A DNA stretch of 64,000 nt from Hymenobacter cavernae (GCF_014641455.1 NZ_BMHT01000007.1:62001-126000), one strand, 5' to 3'; shown: positions 19,704-29,478, counted from the stretch's first letter. The notes: a model not told the origin generated them from the letters alone. Numbers and translations: made by a program.

Positions 19704-22082
19704 ATGGCTGAACCGAACGAAAACGACCCACGGGCATCCCGGCAAAACGTAGACGAGGCCCTGGCCTTGCTGCGCCAGCGCGCCGAGCGGCGGCGCGAGC
19801 TGGTGACCCAAGCCGCCACCGATCGGACGCCCCAGGATATGATGCTGCTGGTGCAGGAGCTGCAAACGCACCAGATCGAGCTGGAAATGCAGTACGAGGA
19901 GCTGCTGCAAGCCCAGATAGAGGCGCAAACCGCCCGCGCGCAGTTTGAGGATCTGTACGAGTTTGCGCCCATCGGCTATATCACGCTCGACCCAGCCGGG
20001 CTGATTCAGCAGCTCAACCTGGCTGCCACCCAGCAGCTGCGCGATGTGCGCCAACGCTTGCAAGGGCGGCGCTTTCTGCTGTATGTCAGCCCCGCCTACC
20101 AGGACTATTTTCTGACTTTCTGGGATGCGGTTCGGCAGACCGACCACCGCCAGACCTGCGAGCTGGAGCTGCAACTGGATAAGGGGACGCCGCTGTTTGT
20201 GCGGCTGGAAGGCGTCAGCCTGCCAGCGCCCAATGGGCGTACGCCGCTGGTGCGCATCGCCATCCTCGACATTACGCAGCAGCATGCCGCCGCTCGGCAG
20301 CTGACGACCAGTGAGGCTAGGTTCCGGACCTTGTTTGAGGAGAGCAACGATGCCGTAGTATTGCTCCAGAATACAAGCTTTATCGACTGCAATGCCGCGG
20401 CCCTGAAGCTGATAGGAGCTCGACGAAAAAGCGACCTGGTGGGTACGCAGCCCTGGCAGCACGCACCGGAGCAGCAGCCGGATGGGCAGCCCACGTACGC
20501 CTTGTTTATGAACTCGGTGCAGCAGGCGCTGCGCGAGGGTTCGATGCGCTGCCAGGCCCAGATGTACCGCGTAACCGGCGAAGCCATCTGGATGGAAGCC
20601 GTACTGACGCCGATAAACCTGGACGGAGAGTCGCCGATCATTCATATCGTGTGGCGCGACGTGACGGAGCATAAGCGCGACGCCGAGCGCCTGCGGCAAA
20701 GCGAAGCCCAGCTCAGCGCGGCCTTGCGGGCGGGCGGACTGGGCGTGTGGCGCTGGGTGCCCGCCACCGATGCGCTGGAGCTGGACGAGCGCGCCCGCAC
20801 CTTGTTCCGGGCCCCGGCCAGCGGGCCGCTTACCTTCGACGTGGTGCGGGCCGTGGTGCACCCCGACGATCTGGCGTTGGTAGGCGAAAAGCTAGGTGAC
20901 ATCCTGGCCCACCAGAGCGACTTCAACTTTCGCCACCGCCTGCTGTGGCCCGATGGCAGCGTGTGCTACGTGGTAGCCACCGGCCAGGTAGAGCGCGACG
21001 CGCGCGGCAACGCGCTTCAGCTCATTGGGTTGGTACACGACGTGACCCAGCTGGAAGAACACAAGGAGCAGCTGCTCGCCGAGCGCAACTTCACCCACAA
21101 CCTGCTCGACAACAGCGTCGATGGCATTCTGGCCTTCGACCACCAGCGCCGCCTCACCGCCTGGAACCAGGTGATGGAGCAGCAAACCGGCCTGCTGGAA
21201 GCCGATCTGCTCGGCCGCGACGTGTTCGAGGTGTTTCCGCACTACGAGCACGCCCCCCAGGGCGACGCGATTCGCGAAGTGCTCGGGGGACGGCGCAGCA
21301 CGCGCTACAACCTGAGCTTTTACGAGCGGGAAGGCTACTTCGAATCGTATCTGGTGCCGTTGCGCGAAGCGGAGGGCAGAGTGAGCGGCGCGCTGGTGCT
21401 CATCCGCGACGTGACCGAGCGCGTGCGGCTGGCCGAGGAAGCTACGCGCCTCAAGCTGCGGCAGCAGCAGGAAGTGCTGTCGGCCATTCTCACCACGCAG
21501 GAAGAAGAGCGTAAGCGCATTGCCGAGGCACTGCACAACGGCGTGGGGCAGCTGCTCTATGCTACCCGGCTCAACCTGGAAAACTGGTCGGGTAAGAACC
21601 CGGGCCCCCGCGAGGTGGTGATGGATTTGCTGGACGAAGCCATCCGAACGACGCGCACTATCTCCTTCGAGCTGACGCCGGGTATTCTGGAAGATTTCGG
21701 GTTGAAAGTCGGGCTTCAGGAGCTGTGCAAGCGTATTCCGAAGCAGAACCTGAACATTCATATGGAGCTGCACGGCCTGGAGCAGCCGCGGCCCCGCCTG
21801 CTCGACGTGGCCATTTATCGGATGGTGCAGGAGCTGCTCAACAACATCATCAAGCACGCCCATGCCCAGGAAGTGTACGTGCATGTGGTGCAGGAAGACG
21901 GCCACGTCACGATTTCCACCGAGGACGACGGCATCGGCTTTGATCCTACTCCCGATGCTTCCGCGCTCAAAGGCATCGGCCTGGCCGGCATCCGCCAGCG
22001 CGTCCACCTGCTCGGCGGCACCCTCACCATCGACTCCCGCCCCGGCCGCGGCACCATCGTGACCATTGAGCTAGCCATCTGA
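19704..22082 (+). CDS. Multi-PAS cytoplasmic sensor histidine kinase, NarL-type (HisKA_3)
   Basis: A GTG at 19701 precedes this ATG directly; I chose the ATG (792 residues). The N-terminal 70 residues are a coiled coil (LLRQRAERRRELVTQ, LQTHQIELEMQYEELLQAQ). About four PAS domains follow to about residue 580 (for example FAPIGYITLDPAG, FEESNDAVVLLQ, LDNSVDGILAFD). The dimerisation helix contains EEERKRIAEALHNGVGQ, in which His is followed by Asn rather than the usual Asp. The C-terminal ATPase has MVQELLNNIIKHAHA, DDGIGFD and GIGLAGIRQRV. No transmembrane helix is present, so it senses a cytoplasmic signal. No response regulator is adjacent; it is probably in one unit with the CheB-CheR-PAS gene. 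Confidence 0.92.
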   Translation: MAEPNENDPRASRQNVDEALALLRQRAERRRELVTQAATDRTPQDMMLLVQELQTHQIELEMQYEELLQAQIEAQTARAQFEDLYEFAPIGYITLDPAGLIQQLNLAATQQLRDVRQRLQGRRFLLYVSPAYQDYFLTFWDAVRQTDHRQTCELELQLDKGTPLFVRLEGVSLPAPNGRTPLVRIAILDITQQHAAARQLTTSEARFRTLFEESNDAVVLLQNTSFIDCNAAALKLIGARRKSDLVGTQPWQHAPEQQPDGQPTYALFMNSVQQALREGSMRCQAQMYRVTGEAIWMEAVLTPINLDGESPIIHIVWRDVTEHKRDAERLRQSEAQLSAALRAGGLGVWRWVPATDALELDERARTLFRAPASGPLTFDVVRAVVHPDDLALVGEKLGDILAHQSDFNFRHRLLWPDGSVCYVVATGQVERDARGNALQLIGLVHDVTQLEEHKEQLLAERNFTHNLLDNSVDGILAFDHQRRLTAWNQVMEQQTGLLEADLLGRDVFEVFPHYEHAPQGDAIREVLGGRRSTRYNLSFYEREGYFESYLVPLREAEGRVSGALVLIRDVTERVRLAEEATRLKLRQQQEVLSAILTTQEEERKRIAEALHNGVGQLLYATRLNLENWSGKNPGPREVVMDLLDEAIRTTRTISFELTPGILEDFGLKVGLQELCKRIPKQNLNIHMELHGLEQPRPRLLDVAIYRMVQELLNNIIKHAHAQEVYVHVVQEDGHVTISTEDDGIGFDPTPDASALKGIGLAGIRQRVHLLGGTLTIDSRPGRGTIVTIELAI

Positions 22083-22167
22083 ACCACGGATTCGGTCAGA
22101 TTTTTCGGATTACGTGGATTTTGTGGGCGGGTACGGTTTGCTGTCGTTCATGCAGCTCGCCCACAGT

Positions 22168-22274
22168 CGTTGTCATCCTGACGCAGGAAGGACCTTATGA
22201 GACGAGAACGAGTTGTTGCAACGGATACTCGTGCTCACGTCTTAAGGTCCTGCCTGCGTCAGGATGACGATGAG
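22168..22274. repeat. Long imperfect REP-like inverted repeat
   Basis: Arms of about 40 bp (CGTTGTCATCCTGACGCAGG at the left; the complement with CCTGCGTCAGGATGACGATG at the right) enclose a short centre. It lies between convergent genes, so it may also terminate both. It shares GTCATCCTGA and AGGACCTTA with the elements at 1204-1399 and 15169-15221. Confidence 0.75.
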
Positions 22275-22292
22275 TGGGAAAGCTGTGGGGTT

Positions 22293-24452
22293 TTATAGCC
22301 GCAAACCAATGCCTGGCCCAAGCAGAAAAAACGGCTTGCCGCCATTCACCAGGTAGCCTCCGCCCAGGTAGAGCGGAAAGGTAAGCTTGGCATCGCTGCG
22401 CGTCGGGTACACCGACCCTAGGATGACAATACCTAGGTTGCGGTCCTTGTTGTCGGGGCTCAGGTTGAACGCGTTCAGAGCAACGAAGCCCGCACCGATT
22501 TTATAAGGCCGGAGCCGGTTGATTTTGTTTGGACTATAGAAGCTGAATTGCGCCAGGGTGGCCAGACTGATGCCGCTGAAAGTGCCCACGCTGGCATCGC
22601 TGCCTATTTGCTTGGTAAGCAGACCCGCCGGAAAGCTCACGTCAATGTCAAACTTCACTTTGCGCTTGAGCACCAGTTCGAGTTGCTGCGTGAAGCCCGA
22701 CTCGCCGTATTGCGCCTGGGTGTGCTTCACCGTTATCAGAATGCGCGACCAATCGTCGAGGTCATACGTCTTGCGACCGAGCAGATTGTTCAGGCTGATG
22801 TTGCCCACTTGGCACTGCTTGTCCTGGTAGAACGCCGCGCGCACTGAATTTTCGCCGGGGCACACCACGATGTTGTCGAGCGTGCGCATTTCAATCAGCT
22901 CGCCCTTGCTGTTTTGGGTTTTAATATCAACGGTAAGATACTGTTTGCCATACAGTTGCTGGTCGGTGTCGATGCCGTTGCTGTTGAAGCTGAACACCAC
23001 GTCGCGGATAACCCGGTCGTAGAGCACCGGCCCGTTGAGGCGCGTGATGGAGCGCGGCGACTCACCAAAGGTTACGCTCACAAAATCAAGCGGGTGCGGC
23101 CGCTGAAACTCCCGCACCGACAGCGCGAAGCCCGTCGGCTGGCCGGCGTTGAAGATGGTAACGCGCTTTTTGTCAATCGTGACGGGCACCTGCACGCGGT
23201 ACACCACGGCCGCGTCGGAGCGGACCGACGAATCGGAAGGCACCACCGTCAGGTCTTCGAAGTGGAAGCGCGCCCGCTGCAACGACTCGCCTTCCAGGCG
23301 CACGTCCACGGTTTCGCCGGGGTTCACGGCCAGGTTCGTGGTCCAGTCGCCGCCGCGGTGGCGCACCGTCACGCCCGAAATAGCTGTTTTGGGCGAAATG
23401 TTGAAGTTGGTGATGTACTTCGGCTGGTCGTTCTCCTTGATATAGAGGTAGCTATCGGTCTGGCGGTGGGTGTTATACACGCGCACCCAGCACAGCACCC
23501 GGTCGTTGGTCAGGTAGCTGCGCGTGAAGATTTCGGCGATGAGCGCCCCGCCGGGGTCCTCCTGATCTTCCACGCGATACGTGCGCTTCAGCTCGAAACT
23601 GCGGCCGTTGTCGAGGATGATTTCGATGCCGCGCCGGCGGGAGTTCTCATCAATGGTCACTTCCTTTTTATCGACGTTCAGAAAGCGCAGGCGCGACGAC
23701 TTCACCGTAAACTCTTGGCGCAAAGGCGGTAGCGCGTAGCTCAGGCGGCGGTTGTTGTCGGTTAGGAATGGCTTTTCCGTTTGGGCGCGCACCGTTAGCA
23801 CCCGCGAACCTAGGGTGTTGGGCAACACATGCAGCCGCAGCTGGCCGTTTTCCTGGGTGATGCGGTAGTCGATGTCCTGTCCACGCGTCCAGTCGGCAGA
23901 AGTGCGCACATTCTTGGGGTTGTTGCTGCGCAGCTCAAACACCTTTTCCTCCCCGATGTACAGATCATTATCGTTGGTGGCCAGGTCCACGGTAGTGCGC
24001 GTCACGGGCAGCAAATTTACCGTTTGGGTGCGGGCCGGGTGGCCGGCGCTATCCGCAGCCTGGGTGAAGGTGAGCTTCAGAAAGCGCGCCGCCGTCAGCT
24101 CTTTAAAGCGGATTTTTGCCCGGTAGTAGCTGTTATCAACGGCCGTAACGGAGTCGACGAGCTGAAAATCGGCCGAGCGGTTGAGGCGCAGCGGCGCCTT
24201 CGCCTGGAAGCTGACGGGGTAAATTTGCAGCTCCGCCGTTTCATCTTCCTGCCGGTAGTAGAAGTAGAGGCTAGGTTCACCCTGCGCCAGGATGGTGTTG
24301 CGGCTTAGCGTGTAACGCGTTGTGTCCGTGCGCAGTGCTAGGTCGCGGAGCAGGGGAGGAGCCGTCTGGGCCTGGGCTGAAAAAGTGAGGAATAGAACCA
24401 GAAATGAAGCAACGGCGACAATAACGCCGCCAATACCCAAGGGAAAACGCAC
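22293..24452 (-). CDS. Exported protein of unknown function with possible outer-membrane barrel C-terminus
   Basis: A 719-residue protein that appears to start at a GTG (24452), since no in-frame ATG lies between it and the promoter at 24491-24498. It has a signal peptide (hydrophobic core about 7-24, cleavage after SAQA). The bulk is predicted beta-rich with several sandwich-like segments (RQEFTVKSSRLRFLNVDKKEV, RGIEIILDNGRSF). The last about 130 residues contain alternating hydrophobic strands with glycines (KIGAGFVALNAFNL, PLYLGGGYLVNGG, LLGPGIGLRL), suggestive of an outer-membrane barrel ending. I do not recognise a named family. It stands alone between hairpins. Confidence 0.75.
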   Translation of the reverse strand: MRFPLGIGGVIVAVASFLVLFLTFSAQAQTAPPLLRDLALRTDTTRYTLSRNTILAQGEPSLYFYYRQEDETAELQIYPVSFQAKAPLRLNRSADFQLVDSVTAVDNSYYRAKIRFKELTAARFLKLTFTQAADSAGHPARTQTVNLLPVTRTTVDLATNDNDLYIGEEKVFELRSNNPKNVRTSADWTRGQDIDYRITQENGQLRLHVLPNTLGSRVLTVRAQTEKPFLTDNNRRLSYALPPLRQEFTVKSSRLRFLNVDKKEVTIDENSRRRGIEIILDNGRSFELKRTYRVEDQEDPGGALIAEIFTRSYLTNDRVLCWVRVYNTHRQTDSYLYIKENDQPKYITNFNISPKTAISGVTVRHRGGDWTTNLAVNPGETVDVRLEGESLQRARFHFEDLTVVPSDSSVRSDAAVVYRVQVPVTIDKKRVTIFNAGQPTGFALSVREFQRPHPLDFVSVTFGESPRSITRLNGPVLYDRVIRDVVFSFNSNGIDTDQQLYGKQYLTVDIKTQNSKGELIEMRTLDNIVVCPGENSVRAAFYQDKQCQVGNISLNNLLGRKTYDLDDWSRILITVKHTQAQYGESGFTQQLELVLKRKVKFDIDVSFPAGLLTKQIGSDASVGTFSGISLATLAQFSFYSPNKINRLRPYKIGAGFVALNAFNLSPDNKDRNLGIVILGSVYPTRSDAKLTFPLYLGGGYLVNGGKPFFLLGPGIGLRL

Positions 24453-24490
24453 GAGCGGTTCAGGTCAGAGGGTGAGAAATAGGTGTTGCG

Positions 24491-24498
24491 CAAAGGTA
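24491..24498 (-). promoter_or_regulatory. -7 promoter box TACCTTTG for the unknown exported protein
   Basis: On the minus strand TACCTTTG matches TAnnTTTG exactly, with TTTG 18 bp upstream as the -33 element. A start about 32 bp before the GTG start codon is implied. A perfect 16-bp palindrome, GCCTTTGCGCAAAGGC (24508-24523), covers the -33 region and could be an operator. Confidence 0.6.
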
Positions 24499-24575
24499 GA
24501 ACGCCTTGCCTTTGCGCAAAGGCCAAACCAAGCCGCTGCGCACAAGGAGCGCGCCAATCTGGAAAGGGGCTGGGG

Positions 24576-24679
24576 GAACGTCATTCCGACCAGCGGGAGG
24601 AATCTCGCGTGCAATGCTTACCTCTGACGTCAGGATTACTATTGCACGCGAGATTCCTCGTAACCTAGGAATGACGTTC
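24576..24679. repeat. REP-like inverted repeat with GTCATTCC ends
   Basis: Arms GAACGTCATTCC (24576-24587) and GGAATGACGTTC (24668-24679), continued inward by AATCTCGCGTGCAAT and its complement. It lies in the divergent gap between the unknown exported protein and the GH15 gene. A CCTAGG sits in the right arm (24664-24669). Confidence 0.75.
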
Positions 24680-24814
24680 TTCCTCTAGCTCCCAACTCCT
24701 AGCTCCTCCCCTAAGCTCCTCAAAAAAAGGCAACCCGACCGGCCCCGATGCGGTACTACGCTGAACAGCTTTTCCTTGCAAAACGGCCCTTTTCGGCCCC
24801 AGCTATACGCTCTC

Positions 24815-26596
24815 ATGATAAAGCATACCTACGACCTAGGTCTGATTGGCAACTGCGCCTACCTTGCCCTCATCCGCAAAGACACGTCGGTGGCCTGGCT
24901 CTGCTGGCCACGCTTCGACAGCAGCTTCGTGTTCGGCGACTTACTGGATACCAAAAAAGGCGGCGAGTTCAGCATCCGATCTTCTGAAAAGGAGTTTACC
25001 TCCAGCCAGTACTACGTGGAGAACACCAACGTGCTGTGCACCGAAATAGAAGACGCCAACGGGCGCTACCGCGTGACGGATTATGCCCCGCGCTTCTCGC
25101 AGTACGACCGGTACTACAAGCCGCTGATGATGATCCGCAAGCTGGAGCCGCTGTCGGGGGTGCCGCGCGTGACGGTGACCTGCAACCCGGTGGGCGAGTA
25201 CGGCAGCACCCAGCTCAGCCGCCGCCGCAGCTCCAACCACATCGCCTACCTAGGTTTGGACGAGGAAATCCGCCTCACCACCGACATCCCGCTGACCTAC
25301 ATTATTGATCAGGAGTGCTTTGTGCTGAACGAGACGAAGTACCTGGTGCTGACCTACGGCGCGCCGCTGGAAGCTGCGCTGGCAAATACCGCCGAGCAGT
25401 TTCTGCGCAACACGTTGCAATACTGGCAAAAATGGGTGAAAAGCACCAGCATCAGCAACTTCTACCAGGACCAAGTAATTCGCTCGGCCCTCGCCCTGAA
25501 GCTGCACCAGTACGAAGACACCGGCGCCATCATTGCCGCTACCACCACCAGCCTACCCGAAGCGCCCGGCAGCACCCGCAACTGGGACTACCGCTACTGC
25601 TGGATGCGCGACACCTACTACATTCTGACGGCCTTCAACAACATTGGCCACTTTGAGGAGGTGGAGCGCTATTTCCACTACATCGCCAACATTTCCACCA
25701 AAGTGGAAGACAAGTACCAGCCGCTCTACGGCATTGGGGGTGCTAGTAAGCTGATTGAGACGGAGTTGGACCTGGAAGGCTACCTAGGTAACAAGCCCGT
25801 GCGCATCGGCAACGATGCCTACACGCACATCCAGAACGACGTGTATGGGCAGGTGCTGGTGGCCCTGCTGCCGCTCTACGTCGACCGCCGCTTCCGCGAC
25901 GACGAGCGGGTGAACTCCTCGAAGATGATGTACGAGGCCTTGCGCATGATCAAAAGCACCATGAACATTCCCGACGCAGGTTTGTGGGAGTTCCGCCACA
26001 TCGCGCAGTACCATTGCTACACGTACCTGTTTCACTGGGCCGGCGCCCACGCGGCGTGCAAAGTGGCAAGCTACCTCCAGAACAAAGACATGGAGAAGCT
26101 GGCCAACGAGCTGATGCGCGAAGCCGCCGACAAGATCGAGCAGTGCTTCGACCCGAAACAGGGTGCGTACACCAACGCCATTGGCTCGCCGCACCTTGAT
26201 GCCAGCGGCTTGCAGCTCATCCTGATGGGCTACCTCGACCCGAACTCCGAGCGGGCCAAAACTCACCTCGCTGCCCTAGAAGGTGCCCTGAAAACACCCG
26301 AAGGCCTCTTCTACCGCTACCGTCACCCCGACGACTTCGGCACGCCCGAAACGACGTTCCTGATCTGCTCTTTCTGGTACGTGGAGGCGCTGGCTGTGGT
26401 CGGCAGGTTGGAAGATGCGAAGCACGAGTTTGAAAAGCTCATCACCTACACCAACCACCTAGGTCTGCTCTCGGAAGACGTGGACGCCAAAACCGGCAGC
26501 CAGTGGGGTAACTTCCCGCAGGCTTACAGCCACGTCGGGCTGATGAATGCCGCCTATCGAATTTCGAAGAAGCTGGACCGCCCGAATTTCTTGTAA
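24815..26596 (+). CDS. Glycoside hydrolase family 15 protein (trehalase or glucoamylase-like)
   Basis: A 593-residue protein with no signal peptide. The ATG at 24815 (MIKHTYDLGLIGNC) is chosen because the domain begins there; an earlier in-frame Met adds 13 unrelated residues. The N-terminal about 220 residues form the beta-sandwich typical of bacterial GH15 (LIRKDTSVAWLCWPRFDS). The (alpha/alpha)6 barrel follows with NWDYRYCWMRDTYY, the catalytic-region segment GLWEFRHIAQYHCYT and a C-terminal SEDVDAKTGSQWGNFPQAYSH. It converges on a trehalose synthase/phosphatase fusion gene, so a cytoplasmic trehalase role is likelier than starch breakdown, but glucoamylase or another alpha-glucosidase cannot be excluded. 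Confidence 0.9.
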   Translation: MIKHTYDLGLIGNCAYLALIRKDTSVAWLCWPRFDSSFVFGDLLDTKKGGEFSIRSSEKEFTSSQYYVENTNVLCTEIEDANGRYRVTDYAPRFSQYDRYYKPLMMIRKLEPLSGVPRVTVTCNPVGEYGSTQLSRRRSSNHIAYLGLDEEIRLTTDIPLTYIIDQECFVLNETKYLVLTYGAPLEAALANTAEQFLRNTLQYWQKWVKSTSISNFYQDQVIRSALALKLHQYEDTGAIIAATTTSLPEAPGSTRNWDYRYCWMRDTYYILTAFNNIGHFEEVERYFHYIANISTKVEDKYQPLYGIGGASKLIETELDLEGYLGNKPVRIGNDAYTHIQNDVYGQVLVALLPLYVDRRFRDDERVNSSKMMYEALRMIKSTMNIPDAGLWEFRHIAQYHCYTYLFHWAGAHAACKVASYLQNKDMEKLANELMREAADKIEQCFDPKQGAYTNAIGSPHLDASGLQLILMGYLDPNSERAKTHLAALEGALKTPEGLFYRYRHPDDFGTPETTFLICSFWYVEALAVVGRLEDAKHEFEKLITYTNHLGLLSEDVDAKTGSQWGNFPQAYSHVGLMNAAYRISKKLDRPNFL

Positions 26597-26680
26597 AGTG
26601 GTGAAATGGAGAGGTGGTGAAATGGTGACTTGTTGTTCTTAGTCACCATTTCACCACCTCTCCATTTCACCACTTTACAA
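26591..26680. terminator. Perfect 40-bp inverted repeat containing both stop codons of the trehalose gene pair
   Basis: 26591-26630 and 26641-26680 are exact complements with a ten-base loop. The arms begin and end at TTGTAA, which supplies the last codon and the TAA stop of both convergent genes. It can act as a bidirectional terminator. The arm is itself built of GTGGTGAAATGG-like subrepeats. Confidence 0.9.
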
Positions 26681-28852
26681 CAGCGCCCGCAGCGTGCGGC
26701 GTACTTCGTTGGTATTGTTGATATTGTAGCGCGCCAACGAGCGGCCGGTGCCGCCTACTTTCACGGTGAAGGCTTCTTCTGGCATGGCGCGGAAGGTGTC
26801 CTCGTCGGTGCGGTCGTCGCCGAGGGCCAGGATGAACGTGGCATCGGGGTAGTTGGTGAGCCAGCGGGCGGCAGCTAGCCCTTTGTTGACGCCGGCGCTT
26901 TTCACTTCCACCACCTTGTTGCCTTCCATCACCTGAAGGTCGTTGTTGGTAGCCATGAAGTTGAGGTGGCTGGTAAGCTCGCGGGCGCGCACGGCCGCCA
27001 GCTCAGCGTCGGCGCGGCGGTAGTGCCACACCAGCGAGTAGTCCTTTTCCTCGATAAACGAGCCCGCCGTCCGGCTGACGTGCATATCCAGGATCGGACG
27101 AATCTCCAGCTTCCAGTCGTTGCGCAAGCCCTGCGCCATCGACCATTCATCACCTTCTGCCTTAAACCAGACGCCATGCTCGGCAATGAAGTCGAGCGGC
27201 AGATGACCGAGCCATTCCTGCAACGTGTTCCGGTCGCGGCCGCTGATGATGACGACGCGGTTGCGCTTATCGGCGCTCAGGGCGCGCAACAGCTGCAACA
27301 AATCCTCATCGGGGCGGGCTTTTTGCGGGTTCTTGTTGAAGGGAGCCAGAGTGCCGTCGTAGTCCAGGAACAGCAGGCGCTGCTCGGCACTCTTATACTG
27401 CTCAATCATTTGCTGCAACACGTCCGCGTCGAGCTTGGTCGTGGCCAGGGTTTGCTGCTTGATCTTGCTGTACGCCAACCGATCCATGAAGAGCTGCACC
27501 CAATGGTGCACGTTGTACTGCTTCACCAGCGCCTGCATGTTGGCCATGCGGTGCCGTTGCTCCTGCTCGGGCATGATCAGCGCCTCGTGCATGGCCTCGG
27601 CTACCTGGTGCATGTCGCTGGGGTTGATGATGATAGCGTCGGAAAGCTCACGGGCGGCACCGGCCCGCTCGCTCAGGATGAGTACACCCGGCTGGTCACC
27701 TTTGCAGGCAATAAACTCTTTGGCTACCAGGTTCATACCGTCGCGCATGGGCGTTACGAGCGCCACTTCGGCCAGTCGGTACAAACCCGCCAGGTCTTCA
27801 ATCGGGAAGGAGCGGTAGAAGTACTGCACGGGGTTCCAGGAAAGCGTACGGTAGGTACTGGTGATGCGCCCTACCAGCTCATCGATTTCCTCTTTCAGCT
27901 CCTTGTACTGTTCCACCTGGTCGCGCGAGGGTACCACCAACATAAACAGCGTCACCTGCTCGCGCCACTCCGGGTACTGCTGAAGCATCAGCTCGTAGGC
28001 CAGCAGGCGCTGTGCAATGCCTTTGGTATAATCGAGACGGTCGATAGACAAAATCACGCGCACGTCGCCGAGTGCTTCGCGGTACGTTTGCTCGCTCTTC
28101 AAAGCTGGCTCTGAGGCAGCTAGCTCGGCGTATTTCTCATAATCAATGCCCATCGGGAAGGCATCAACCAGCACGCTCCGTTGGCCGGCCTCCACCATGC
28201 CGTTCTGGCTTGGGTAGCCTAGCAGTTGCGACACGGCGCTCAGGAAGTGGCGCATGTAGCCGTAGGTGTGAAAGCCAATGAGGTCGGCACCTAGCATTCC
28301 TTCCAGGAGTTGCTCGCGCCACGGCATGGCCCGGATGATTTCCTGCGACGGAAACGGGATATGCAAGAAGAATCCAATGCTGCTATCCGGGCGAGCCTTG
28401 CGCAGCATCTGCGGCAAAAGCAACAGCTGGTAGTCGTGCACCCAGATGGTGTCGTCGGGGCCAGCTTCGCGCAGCACGGCCTCGCAGAATTTCTCGTTTA
28501 CGGCCACGTACACCTCCCATTGGTGCTGGTCGAAAACGGCGTATTGGCTGAAATAGTGGAAAGTAGGCCACAGCGTTTCGTTGCTGAAGCCCTCGTAAAA
28601 ATCACGGATTTCCGCGTCCGTCAGGAAGACGGGGCTCATGCTGTCCTCGTGAAGCTGCCCGATTACGTGCTGCTGCTCGTCGGGGTCTTCGACTACCAGG
28701 CCGGGCCACCCGATCCACACGTTGCCATCGGCACGGTAGATGGACCCAAGGCCGGTTGCCAGACCGCCTTCGCTGGGAGTGAATTCGAGGCCGTTATCGG
28801 TACGGTGTGCTTTGGTAGGCAGGCGGTTGGAAACAATAATCGTTCGGGACAT
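26675..28852 (-). CDS. Trehalose-6-phosphate synthase/phosphatase fusion (OtsA-OtsB)
   Basis: A 725-residue bifunctional enzyme starting at the ATG at 28852 (MSRTIIVSNRLP), which fits the OtsA N-terminus better than an earlier Met. Residues 1-465 are a GT20 synthase with EGGLATGLGS, IWVHDYQLLLLP, FLHIPFPS, LDYTKGI and RDGMNLVAKEFIAC. Residues about 480-725 are a HAD phosphatase with the DYDGTLAPF nucleophile motif and the GDDRTDEDTF motif. Together they make trehalose from UDP-glucose and glucose-6-phosphate. The convergent GH15 gene may degrade trehalose. The stop codon lies in the long inverted repeat shared with that gene. Confidence 0.96.
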   Translation of the reverse strand: MSRTIIVSNRLPTKAHRTDNGLEFTPSEGGLATGLGSIYRADGNVWIGWPGLVVEDPDEQQHVIGQLHEDSMSPVFLTDAEIRDFYEGFSNETLWPTFHYFSQYAVFDQHQWEVYVAVNEKFCEAVLREAGPDDTIWVHDYQLLLLPQMLRKARPDSSIGFFLHIPFPSQEIIRAMPWREQLLEGMLGADLIGFHTYGYMRHFLSAVSQLLGYPSQNGMVEAGQRSVLVDAFPMGIDYEKYAELAASEPALKSEQTYREALGDVRVILSIDRLDYTKGIAQRLLAYELMLQQYPEWREQVTLFMLVVPSRDQVEQYKELKEEIDELVGRITSTYRTLSWNPVQYFYRSFPIEDLAGLYRLAEVALVTPMRDGMNLVAKEFIACKGDQPGVLILSERAGAARELSDAIIINPSDMHQVAEAMHEALIMPEQEQRHRMANMQALVKQYNVHHWVQLFMDRLAYSKIKQQTLATTKLDADVLQQMIEQYKSAEQRLLFLDYDGTLAPFNKNPQKARPDEDLLQLLRALSADKRNRVVIISGRDRNTLQEWLGHLPLDFIAEHGVWFKAEGDEWSMAQGLRNDWKLEIRPILDMHVSRTAGSFIEEKDYSLVWHYRRADAELAAVRARELTSHLNFMATNNDLQVMEGNKVVEVKSAGVNKGLAAARWLTNYPDATFILALGDDRTDEDTFRAMPEEAFTVKVGGTGRSLARYNINNTNEVRRTLRALL

Positions 28853-29478
28853 AAGTACGGCTGTTCGTTTGCAATCATCCTGCATACGGTAGAAACAGCC
28901 TTTTTGCCGAAAGAATTTGCAGTTAGGCTATGCGAAAGGGTGCAAGCTGAACTAAGCGGGAACCTCTAATTTCTTTTCCCGTGCCTTATAACACCACTGA
29001 CCTAGGTATGCACTGACAGCAAAGTGAGATAGTAGTTGGTTTATAGCTATAGTTGAGCTTGGTAGGTAAGGAGACTTAATTATTTAATTTTGTTGATAAT
29101 TTATTGTATATATCTGATTAACGAAATGCGATTTTTTTAACAAAAAAATTATTTTGTACTTAATTCTTAAAAGAATTGCAGCTTTTGTAGGTCATGAAGT
29201 GTCTTTCTTAATGGATTATTGCCGAGTAGCTGTGCTATTTGTTCTGGTAATAGATAAAAACTGCTGCTCAGGCCAAAAGAAGAAATTTTAGCAATATCTA
29301 AGGATTAAATAAAACATATTTACGCATAAAAGCGTACATTCAGCTTGTTCTACGGAGTGTCTGGTTCGAGTTTTGAAGAAGGCGCGTTTTTGTATCGACC
29401 CAACTGCTACAGCCCACCCATAGGCAGGAGTTCCGGAGCATCTTTCACTAGCCTCCGAGTTCCTGTTTTTCAGTGTTT
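28853..29478. other. AT-rich intergenic region with a small inverted repeat
   Basis: About 625 bp with no supported gene. The part from about 29080 to 29340 is clearly AT-rich. TACGC-N6-GCGTA (29321-29325 and 29332-29336) is a possible operator for the FG-GAP gene to the right. ACCTAGGT occurs at about 29000-29007. No exact TAnnTTTG box was found. Confidence 0.5.

Noticed and set aside
20892..22007. 371-codon minus-strand frame opposite the histidine kinase
   Set aside because: Antisense shadow of a well-supported kinase; no recognisable protein features.
26966..28114. 382-codon plus-strand frame opposite OtsA-OtsB
   Set aside because: Antisense shadow of a strongly conserved gene; composition follows the complementary codons.
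29355..29375. GGTTCGAG resembling a tRNA T-arm
   Set aside because: No acceptor or anticodon stems around it; no tRNA could be folded by eye.
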